Source: Membranipora membranacea | Taxonomy: Eukaryota; Bryozoa; Gymnolaemata; Cheilostomatida; Membraniporidae | Assembly (NCBI GenBank): GCA_914767715.1 | Contig: OU612075.1 | Location: forward strand, 13,452,001-13,516,000 | Length of the DNA: 64,000 bases | Direction: 5' to 3' | In this document: in pieces, positions 11,901 to 23,900 of the stretch | Layout of the letters: each line of letters begins with the position of its first letter | How positions within the stretch are numbered: position 1 is the first letter of the stretch | Program-made: the position numbers and the translations under genes | Notes under the pieces: model-generated | Told to the model about the DNA's origin: nothing | The model's database searches: none | Seen by the model: the letters and a program-made list of their open reading frames with translations, nothing else

Positions 11901-14900
11901 TAAATATATATATATCAGTGCCTTAGTCAATGTAATATAAACCTGCAATAAAAAAACTACCTTGCAACCATGGCTAAACCACAGGAGTGTCATGTTGAAA
12001 TGTGTAAACATTTTCGAGCTAATTCCTTGCATACGTACCTCATATGGGTATTATAAAAATCTCATGGCAGTGTTTACATCTGTTCAAATGAAGTGTAGAT
12101 TGTTGGGTGTGTCATGTTTTTGCTGATTTGAAGTTTTGTTGTAAACCAAATCAGATCATATAACGACATAACACCTTGTATGTTTTATTCCCAGGGTAAA
12201 CAGAGGATATTCCATGTACTGTTTGGTGCTAAGTGTGACAGGCAGGGATCTATGTTTATGAATGAGCCGACCCTAGACAAAGTACAGGCTGTTCTGCCGA
12301 GTTACGAAGAGTTGCAGGTTCACTGTGTGGCAGCTCAAAGATTATATCCTCATTCATTAGAACATCAGACGTGGCTTACTCTCCGGCAGCATGATCAGCA
12401 TAACATACCTCAGTGTGAGTGTCTATCTATACCCCGGCCAAAGGCTTTCACAGTGGATGACTGACCTTTTGTAAAATGCACTTGGCATAACAAAAGTATG
12501 ATACGATGCATAGGTGTAAATACACAATATATCTGTACTCCCTCAATTTTTATTAAGCTGAGGATTTTAAAGTTGGATGTTTACATAAAAAGTAGTTGTT
12601 TGCAGCACTGTAAACTCGATAGCTTGGAGATCATAATCATTTTTGTATTCAGGAAAACCTCTTCAGGCGTAAAACTGATGCACTGTAGAAAGATATTTGG
12701 ATATTCTGCATCCTTCCTAAAATGATAAAAGCGTCAGATTGGCCTAGTGTGTTAACTTTAACGCTAGCTAACTTTTACTCTTCCGCTCAGCTTTATATAG
12801 ACTAAAACTAGCCACGATGAAGTGCTCACTAAAATTTAGTCACCTCGGTCTAACTGAACAGAACTCTAGTATTATACTCGCGACGTGATGAGTTGTTATT
12901 TATTCTTCCACAGATATGTTTGAGCTGTTCACTCGTATGGAGTTCTCCAGTCACCGGATCATGCAGGCCGACCCTTGTGATGTGTCACATATGGACCTGG
13001 CCCTGTTTGTATTACTCACTGGTTACTGCGCTAGACAGAGACATGATAATAGCATGTCCGGACAGTCAGCACGCCCTGCGGACCTCACATCTAATCTGTG
13101 CTCAGAGGATCAGGCTCGCTGGTGGACAGCTGTGTATGAGGCCAGCTCCAGGACTAATCTAACCACAGGGTAAGTCAGCTTTTGTCTGGTGCTCATGGCT
13201 TACTCTATACACACAAAGTAATTATAGTAGGCACACAGTTTTCTGATTTGCTAAGCTATGATATACACCTTATTTCAACTGCTGACTCAAACCATGAATA
13301 CACTTTATGTATATACTACCATGAATACTTAATATGTACAAATTAAAAAAATAATGCTGCTGTAAATGGAAACTTAAATTTGTGTGTGAAGAGTAAACTG
13401 TTGGCACAAATATATCCTAATATAATACTTTCAATTTTGAAATGTGTCCCAGTGCTTCAGCTGTGGTGCTTGGGTTTGTGCTTTAGAAACGAAAAACTTA
13501 AGTGCAGGTGACATGGGAGTACGGTAGTATCAAATAGGGACTGTGTACAGGGGATACTATTACAGCGTCATAATCAAGTCATAAAAAGTAATATACATCT
13601 ATAATTATGTGATGTGATCAGCCATATCTAAGCTTGGGCTAAGTATGACACTCAAGTTATCCATTTGGAACAAACAATGATAGAGACAGCACCATGCCAA
13701 CAAGTACTGATAAAACTAAGCATAAAGCAAACAAGACTTAGTATATATGTATATAGTATATATGTATATAGTATATATGTATATAGTATATATGTATATA
13801 GTATATATGTATATAGTATATATGTATATAGTATATATGTATATAGTATATATGTATATAGTATATATGTATATAGTATATATGCCATGCAGTGTTTCGA
13901 GCCCAGAATTTCTGACAGACAATTGCCACAAAAATTTTATTATTTATTCTTTACAGCTTGCAAATACAAGGTATAATTCAATGTATTTTGAAAAATGTAA
14001 CATCAGGTTCAACTTGTTTTGGAACCAGGTAATAAAAGAATTCTTGACCTGCGATAATCAACTTTGTGATAAATGGGCCATGGCCTGTAAACTGACCTCC
14101 ATGCTACCAACATATAGAAAATCAATGTTATCTCAATTTCGTGGGCACAAACATGATGGCAGTGTAGTCTATGCCTTATCTGTGAGCGTCATAGCCAGCT
14201 ATGCTAGTCTAGTCTAGGCAGGTCAAACAATATTATTTCACGATAAGCAATGATAAGCTCTTCACAAAGGACTGCAAAAAATCCTCATAATGGTCAACCC
14301 GAACAAAACTTTGGTAGGTAGACAATACCCTACCGGTCAGCTTTATCATTGGGGTTTCTTTGCCCCCCCCCTCCCCCAGACTAGGTGGCAATATTGAGTT
14401 AAGCTAATATGTGACCCGCTGTTAGTATTGTCAGTATCACATGACCTGTGTTACCGACACTGTTAGATACACTGGCTGCCATATGTGAGCTCCCATACTG
14501 ATTGGAAGCGGAGTTACAACCGTCTGTGTCACACAAACACACCAGCGTCTGTGAGCTCAGTTTGGTACAGCCGAGCGGTGCTATGTCTGTGATTGTATCT
14601 ATCCCACATGACCTCACCTCTATGATGACAAATAAAACAACAGTAGGATGCAGTAGGCCAGAAGGCCACTGGAGTATATATTATATATGTATATAGTATA
14701 TAAGTAGTCTAACTGAGCGATCTCATGTTACCTTTGGTACGGTAGGTGACCATCGTGCAGTAGGGAGTTACTCGTCCAGGTAATCTACCATCATACAAAC
14801 AGCAGTCCCTCAAGTTCTCCTCACACTCCAGTCCTATACAGTTATAACATTCTAAAGGGCTCACTGTGTTTAGAAGTGTGCACCCTGATGTTAATGAAAA

Positions 14901-17900
14901 ATAAACGAGAATATAAGATGATAAATCTTTCATGTGGCTCATAAAAGATAAAATCCGGGTGTAGCAATATAAGTAAGTAATTGTGACGACCTCTAGCCTT
15001 GATATCAATGACCAAGTACTCCTAGATATTCCCGCAGAGTATGCGATATAACAGATAATACGGTTAATTTTGTTGTGAATGTTGTACTGAGAATTATCTT
15101 CACATTGACACTCATATATAAAAATTAAACGTACATACCAATCAAAATTGAGATAAAAACGAAACTTCCACGCATAACCCCGCACCGGTGATTCATGAGT
15201 GTACGTCAGCCATCTTGTCACTAGCTCTGTGATGCTCAAACTAGCCTGATGCAATCGAGCGGACGTGATTCTTATCAACAGCTCATGTTCAGTGAGATAA
15301 AATTTAGTTCTGATAAGGGTACGTCTTGTTCATGTGTAAATAAGAAAATCTTCCTCCACTTATTTTGAAACATCTCAAAGTCCTGATCTCCTCACGTCAC
15401 AATGCTGCGAGGGATCACTATATGCCAGATTTGAGGTGTTATCAAGCATCAGTGTGAGATATTTTATCCTGAGATACATAGGCTCGGTAACTGACGTATT
15501 TGGCATGAGCTTACTTTGTTTTAATTTCAGTTCATGATATAACCAGAGAGACTGCCATGAATCTTCAAATACATCTCAAACTTTGCACATTTGTAGTGAT
15601 TTGAAAATATGCTGAATATATTAAATATATATGCATACTTGTATTTGTTTTGAGGGAAATGCAAACGGTTAAAAACACCAATGTTGTAATTTAAATTTAT
15701 TTGTAATCATACAGTTTCATAGCAAAACTCCACCTGCTGCCAAAAATTAACTACCATAATTGGTGTAGTACAGCTTTAGGTGCAAAGATCACAACTGTTT
15801 AGATATTAAGTACTCTTACAGAATATATTATATAATCTGCCTTAAAAATAAAGATGATCACAATAGAACATTCTACAAATGATACACAACATCAGTTTGA
15901 ATCATATCACGAAAAACACAACGTTACACTTCCAGTGGTAAGAATAAAAGTTATGGTTTCGGACTAACCACTTTTTCATTTTTGATAATCCAGAAGAATG
16001 CACAAAGTTTTCTTGTTTTTAAAAATAGAAACTGCCGGTGGTTTAACAGGAGTCTAATACTTGGCGACTTTAGCCACTATCAGTAAGACAAACATTGTGA
16101 GGACTGAGTAGGTTAGAATACCAGCGTTGTTACATCCATTAGTGTTACATTTACATACTCTTTCTCTTGCTGCATTGTTACTACATCCGAGGGGAATTCC
16201 GTCAGTGACCGCCGAGGTTCCACAAGAGGAGGCAACTACAAAATAGTTGAAAGGAAAATATGTAATTATTCTTCCTGACAAATAAATGCAAGGAGTAAAA
16301 TATGAGTGTCTCCACCTCAGCCAGCCTAGAATTTTAGTGCCATCCAACACCAAGCCACCCACCAAACACACCCCAGCCAATTCCAAACCCTCCAATGCAT
16401 GCTATAACTTATCATGTTGAAGATAACATACTCCATAAGATTTCTGTCTTTTGTCTTGAAAACAAATGATCAAAATAAAAATTCATAATTTATACTCTTA
16501 GTTCCACTGCCCTCCCCGATCTTATATTTCTGCCCTACAGGATGAAAATGAAGTACTATTTTGAGATTATTTTCGGCGATCCCGCCCAAAAGGTGGCAAG
16601 TTTTGCTTTTGTTCATATTTAAATTATAATAATTATTTTCTTCCTTCATGAGTTAAAGTCATAATTTACCATTCGTAGAATTATGATAATTATGAACTAA
16701 CTTGTGCCAGAAGGGGTTGTTACATTTACACAATATGGTGTAACGGTTCCATATCCTCCACTAGCTATTTTCCTCCTGAATGTTGGATTATTACAGTCTA
16801 TCTCACCAGTTCGGCAATCCTTTCCAATGCAGTTAAAACATCTCAGTGCATCAGTGTACACTGCCAGACAAACTGTAACAACATCCAACAAGACATAATA
16901 ATACACATGACAACTAGATATTACACATCCAGAATTGTTCCGTAAACCATACATTGCAGGTTGCCAAGTATCCATACTCTGATTCCACATAGAAATTATT
17001 TATTGGAAAAAAACATTTAAAATAAGTAAAACACACTGGATATAAATTATTAGTTGTTGGTTTGTTGTGAGAATAGTTGTCATCATAAAATTGTCATTTT
17101 CCATACAGCCTGAATTACTAAATATTATTCAAATACTCACCCAAGCCGACGATCAGAGAACCTAAAACCTTCATGGCTGTATCTGATTATTAGAAGAGAC
17201 TGACTTCTTTACTCGATGAGCTTCTTATTCTATATGTGAATTAAGTAAATGTGAGAGGGCGGGCCAGTTTACATATCTCACATAACAAGTTTTTTATCAG
17301 CGGGTGATAGATTGATACCGCTTTGCTGGTTTTCATACTGACATGAAAGGTCATAGTCAGGTAATTCAACGTTTAAACGTTGTTCAATGCTTGTTTGGAC
17401 TGACCACACATTTGATATGCTTATGGTATTGAGGAGTACTTAGGTGTTGATCATACCAGCAAAGAGAATTCACTGATGTTATGTGATGTGATTTGAACCC
17501 CCCCCCCCCCCTTAAATAGCACTCTTGCCTGCTGAGAGGCAAGCAACACATAAAAAAATTGACGGTCAAGGTAAATATATACTCTCATAGAGCTATCTGG
17601 GAATAAACTGGCCTAATTGATACCGAGCTTGTCTCCGAAAGTGTCACTTAAATTAAAGTACCCATGGTTTCCACTTGTTAAAATATCCATCACTTTTCTC
17701 ATCAAGGTTTGCAAGATTCTTATTGTGTTTTATTTTATAGGAAAAATGATGATAATTTGTTGATAGTGTATTCAGTATTCAGTATTCAGTATTCAGTATT
17801 AGTATAAGCATTAGTATGAAATGTATTTATTGTGTGACAAACAGTTATACAACATAAAATCAGCAGCAAAGAACTACAATGGATTATACTTACTGAGCAA

Positions 17901-20900
17901 GTAACAGCAATGATTTTGTCTTCATGATTTACAAAGTAAATTTTAAAATCATATATACCTTATAAGCACAAATTGTAACTCCAAACTAATGATAGCTTAT
18001 GTCTTATCAATCAATTAATATCATAGATGTAAGCACTACTGTAGAGATGTTAAAATCTGCAGATCACATTCCTGGCAAATTTTACAAGAATTTTTCAAAT
18101 CTGATATTTTACAAATTTAGCAGCCATCAGTAAGGCAAACATTGTAAGAGCAGAGTAGGTAAGTGTTCCAGCACTGTTACATCCATTTGTATTACATTTA
18201 CACACTCTTTCCCCTAAACTTGTTGTGCTGCACCCAAGAGGTATGCTGTTTGTCACTATTGTTGTGCCGCACGACAATGCGTCTAAAGAAGAACAAAATG
18301 TTTTGCTGGATTTTATCTTTGTGTGTAATATTGACAACATTGATAACATTGACAGGGATAGCTAAATTTGGATTTTTAATTGAAATATAGCATCAATCTT
18401 AAGCTGTGGCTACATGTCACGATTTTTACATCGATTTGGGGTCACGAGTGGTTAATCGGTGGATCTGCACGAGTGATTACTCGTGTTAAGTGGACATCCA
18501 ACTTGTTGGTCTTTTGCCCGAGTGATCTAGACGATCCTCTATGCTGATTGGTTGTTGATTGCTTGCTTAAATAATTACGCGGTTAAACACGTCATCTATC
18601 AAATTGTGACAGGCTATCAAAAATGGAGGAGTTGATAATATCTGTAGTTAAATCACATCCTCCTATTTATGATAAAAAAAGACCATAACTACAAAGATAG
18701 GAGTGGTGCTGTAGTGAAAATATGGAAGGTAATAGCTGTATCACTTGGAAATGGAAGCTGTCCTGACATGACATCCATAGTATAGCATAGGAAAATCAAT
18801 TTTACAGAAGAATGAAATTTTATTTGGTGAAGATTCTAAGTGACAAAGACCCGGATTTAATATGACATATCCGGTCATTTGTTAACACGCCCATTAAATA
18901 TCATTGGTCAATCGATTGAACTGAGGGAGTTAATTGGTCAATATAGGCACCTGATTTATTACCCCACTATAACTCACTAAACCATCGAGTACTAACTCAT
19001 AGGCCTGTGTAGCAGTGTGAGATCGGCCTAGCATGTCTAGACATGCCATCGGCCTGTGATTACATCGTGACATGTAGCCACACCTTTACAAGGTCCTTTT
19101 ATGATAGATTAGACCAAGTTTGGTCCATTTGCCTGCATTTGGATTTTCTCCCCCTCCACTGATCCAGTGGAAGGGAGCAACTGGAATGCAGGCAAACTTG
19201 ATCAATGATAGGTGTTCTAATGATAGGTGTAGACTTACAAGTTGTCCCATCAGTGACATTGTAGCAGTATGGCGTAATGGTACCTAATCCCGCAGCTGCA
19301 ACTCTGTTTCTGACCGCGGCACTATTACACTCTACTTCGCCAGTTCGGCAATCTTTACCCTGACAGTTAAAGCATCGCACAGCTTCGGCATACACAGCCA
19401 GGCATACTATAGAAACAAATGATACTTTGGATATTAAGGTTGGGAATAGGGTTGGCTTTTGAACTACATTGGTACAGAATTACAGTTATGTAGTATTGGT
19501 ACTCTGATATAACTTTCAAATTCATCTGTCAAATTTCATGTTGAATTATTGAATACTGATGTCAAACCCAGAGATGCTATACTGAATAGAATGGGATATT
19601 TGATATGAGTTGGTAACCTCACTGATAAGTTACCAGCCTGATTTAATAAAAATAAATAAATATATGAGGTTTTAAATTGTCGAAAGTAGATCATGGAAAA
19701 ATGTATTCTAGCCTAACAATGTTTCTCTAAAGGCAGATATTCTATTTGTTCCAATGTTTGTAACTAAAAGAATAGATCTAGAAATTAGTAAAGTAATCTA
19801 GAGTAAAATAATTGAACAACAATTTGAGCAAAATTGATAATAAAATAAGAGATGCTTACCCAGTCCGAATATACAAAAAATTATCTTCATTTTAAGAGTT
19901 TTGTAAAGCAAGCTGTGTGTAATAAAAGCTGTTTAGTAATGACCTCTTCACATAGATGCAAAGCCTTTTATTGCACAGATTCTGATTCTACTATTGCTGC
20001 AATATGATAGCATAGCATAGCAATATGATAGATATGACATTGAATATTTATAACCACCAAAATTATCTTCATTTTAAACAACTAGGTGGCTCAATTTTAT
20101 CCATGCATCAAATTATTCTCTGATTCTTCAGCTCCGTAATGATGTGCTTCTTTAGAAAATTGGCCCACTCTTAGTGCATTTTATATCTATCGCAGTAGAG
20201 GCCTTCCCGAAAACGCTCACATCAAGCCAGACTAACGTTTTGTGACGTCAGAGAGCTGTTTGAGTGATCAGCCTATTGTAAAATCAAAACAAACAGAGCT
20301 CTCTTGTATTCAATACAGCAGAAAATCCATGGTGCTGATTTTCATCTTCCACTATGCGCCTTTGCATCCACATCTCAATTGCAACCTCATGGAAGGGCAC
20401 TGGCATCCCCGTCCCAAAATTTGAGATATGATGGTCTAAAAAGTCGCTTATTTGTGTGATTTCTGCAAATGTAGGTCAACACAGAGCACTGAACTAAGGC
20501 TATATTGTGTAGTAAGGTATTCTATGAAAGGCCCCCATTGGGTACAATACTCCACTGAAATCCACTGGCTAAGTAAACAAACTTGGAATTTTATACTACA
20601 ACAAGCATGGCGGTGTGTGTGTTCGATTGAGAATAAATGACACATGCTATAAACTGAGGTAAGACGCAGGTCAGATAATAAAATAATCGAGCGATAGCTG
20701 AGTCATCGGCTGCACGAAGTTGGTGAAAATAGGGCGACGACGAAAAGGAGATCAAGAATTTTTAGACCTTAGCATTCCAATTTCTTTTAGCTTTAGACTT
20801 TAGATAAAGCTTTAGACATTCACTGTGTTACTGTTCTCACATTCTTGAAACTGACAAGCTTATCAGTATGCCTGCGTGCCGTTATGTATAATAATGTGAA

Positions 20901-23900
20901 CTTAACTAAAAACTTTCAGTGAGGACCTGCCGTTTGCCATCCATTGTATATTTATATTTGGAGATTTTTAATTGAATCAACTTTATCAGCAGACAAATAT
21001 TCTATGTGATGATAAAGTTCTAAATAATGTTCTGGGTAGATGGCGTGCCGAGGTAAATCCAAAAGATTCTGTGCTGCGGCTAACTGTGACAAAGATTCTT
21101 TTTATTTTTTTAAATAGCCAGAAAATCAACCACATTTTTATTTACACAAATTTTTGCTGATTATGTAAATCAAAATCCATTTGTCATCAATTATTGTAAT
21201 GTCCATTGAAATATTATTGTCTTTCTGCTTGAGAAACAAGCCTACCTCTACATGCATGTCTTCCATGGTCAGTTCTTGGGAAGAAACCTATTCCTTCACC
21301 ATCAGTTGCCTGCCCTATTCCTCCAGAATGGCCCCTGAAGCTTCATTCTCTGAATCAACAGATCTGTCACTTAGATAACATCAGTTATCTGATGACATTA
21401 TTGCCATTGAAATATTTTGCACAATACTAAGGATCGTGAATTTAATAATGTGTGTTGAATAATGTTAGATAAATTGATTGTAGCTAATAAACTCTGGCTT
21501 TGTGAATTGGGGCTTGTATCATTCCTGTGATGGATGTTTATACGATGAGCATATCTTGCAATCATAGAGCCACAATAACGTTTGTTTTGACAGCAATGTG
21601 ATAATTTATGTGGGGAGAGCCTTGTCAAAGATTATAAAACATTGGCCATGTAGACAAAACCGCATCCACTAGGATACTGTGTGTATTCAACAAAGATGTT
21701 AATGCGTGACCTATTCAGCTAAAGTTGTTGAGGAATTTCTATCAACACAGCGCACTAACAGCTCTGTGACGTCAAATATCACACACTTTTAGGAAGGCCT
21801 CAACTGCGATAGATATATAATGCACTTAGAGTGGATCAATTTTTTTAAGAAGCATATCATTACGGAGGTAAAGAATCAGAGAATAATGTGATGCATAAGT
21901 AATATTGAGCCACCTAGTGGTTTAAGAGTTTTGTAGAGCAAGCTGTGTGTAATAAAAGCTGTTTAGTAATGACCTCTTCACATAGATGCAAAGCCTTTTA
22001 TTGCACAGATCCTGATTCTACTATTGCTGCAATATGATAGCATAGCATAGCAATATGATAGATGACCATGACATGGAATATTTATAACCACTTATATCCT
22101 TATTACCAAACACATTCACTGTGTTTCCTTGTAAACAGTGATTGTGAAATTAACTTGTTATTTTGAATCATTATCACACTGTATTTCCCCAGTCGACTGT
22201 GTTTGATCAGAAATCAATGACTTAGTCCAGAAATGGTCAGGATAGAGCTTGACAGTTGATTCTGGTAGAGTTCTTCTAGCTGATTGCGATGGTAAAAGTG
22301 TACCTTCCACAGTATTGCCAAGGAGCAGTTAGTTGCTATAAACTACTAGTAAATTGGACAGAGGATGTACAAGTTATCATCGGTCTGCTATCATAAAAAG
22401 CCAAGAAACAGATAAACTAGGCTGCAATGAACCCATATATCACACGAATAACTACTACACAACTACTACTTTTTTTAATTTTGCTGCAGCTTCGAAAACT
22501 GGTTTTGGATGGTCATATTCATTTGATTTTCATCGCCCCTTTGTATTGAGGCATAGTTGCATCTTTATCATATAAATTGGTAGCTACTAGGTTTTCCTGG
22601 AGGTGCTTGCTTATCGTAGCGCACTTCCAGCACGGAGTTTTGGGTATAAAACTCCAAACTCCCTGCTTCCGGGAGACGGTCACATCATAATTCAGAGAAT
22701 GGGAGTTACCTTCCCTCATGGGAACCACTTTTCCCATCATCAATAATTCATGCCAAGTAGTGCATTGAATTTTTTTATCGCGCAAATCTGACAAAACTTT
22801 ATCATACGTAACTGCATTACTACAACATTCGTTGGTCTTTGGGTAGTCTTTAAAGTGCTTGTAAAGGAAACAGGTTTTTGGTATCATTCTAGAGCTCTCA
22901 GTCTAGTTTAGAACATTATGCTATGTCCAAAAGCAGCCTGTGGCCCAGTTAAGAATTATTTTCACTCAAAGTTGGGATGAGAAGGTACTAAAAAGGTACT
23001 ATTTTTCTCCTTTGGAGTTGTGATCACTTGTAGAAAATAGTACCTTTTTAGTACCTTAGATTATAATGGGAATATACAGTATCTCGTAAATAAGACTTTT
23101 TGTTATGACACAGTGGTTTTGATATTCCCTGCGTACAATATTAAACCACACAGAATTTATCTATTGAATGAATGAGTGAATACAATGCAAAGTTAATCTG
23201 TCCCATGTTATGTGGCTTAGCTGGTAAAATGGGATAATGTATAAAATTTCATAATTGAATGACAAAGCAAACGAATGAACTTAGTTCATTGGTCACACCA
23301 CTAAGTTTAAATCTGTATGATTTCGGCCACTTGAAATAACCCACAGTGCAATGACAGATACAACATTTTCTGTTAACCATGGTTACTGCTCCAGATAGAA
23401 ATTGGCAATATAAAGGCAGATCAATACATGGCTAAAGTATTTCAAGGTTTTGTTTATATTTATTTGATGAATAAATGAGATTGTGGCTACATGGATTGTA
23501 TTGAAGATTATAAATACTAAGATATGACATTCCAATCAAACTCTGTCTTCAGCCGTTATGCTTTATGATTAGTGGCTTTCAATAGAATTTCAATGGAAGA
23601 TACAAAATTTACACATGTAGACTGGATGTTTTTCTAATTTGCACAAAAATCTAAAATAATTTGTTTTTAAATCTCGACATTTCAGGCATTAGGATGATGT
23701 TAAAATCCAAAGCATGCGATGATTAATACTGAGTGATTTGAAGTTTTGAGAATCTTTACAACAATTTTTGTAAATATTCTGATGTTTGGACTCACAAGAT
23801 TTTCTCGGGTAAACTTTGTTGTTTACATCAAAAACTGGAATTTACAAGTCACAAAGTAAATTGAAGTAAATAAAATTGTCATCTAGTTATTTCGGACTTA

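Larger units (their letters stand above)
19872..22091. repeat. Duplicated Ly6-3 leader/promoter segment split by a transposon
   Basis: The segment containing the 5' part of leader exon 1 and about 165 bp upstream (19872-20060) is repeated: its start recurs at 20062-20077 and its remainder at 21922-22091, with only a few differences. The repeat includes the distinctive tract CATAGCATAGCAATATGATA. The second copy is interrupted exactly at a TTAA by the element at 20078-21921. The order of events is therefore tandem duplication first and insertion second. Confidence 0.8.

Noticed and set aside
13747-14217. 156-codon plus-strand open frame and its neighbours with Tyr/Ile/Val/Met repeats
   Set aside because: They are generated by the 15-bp minisatellite and its flanks; nothing outside the repeat resembles a protein.
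14709-15278. 189-codon minus-strand open frame that includes the first Ly6-1 exon
   Set aside because: Only its last third, from the Met at 14933, is protein-like. The upstream part has random composition and no homology, so I start the gene at 14933.
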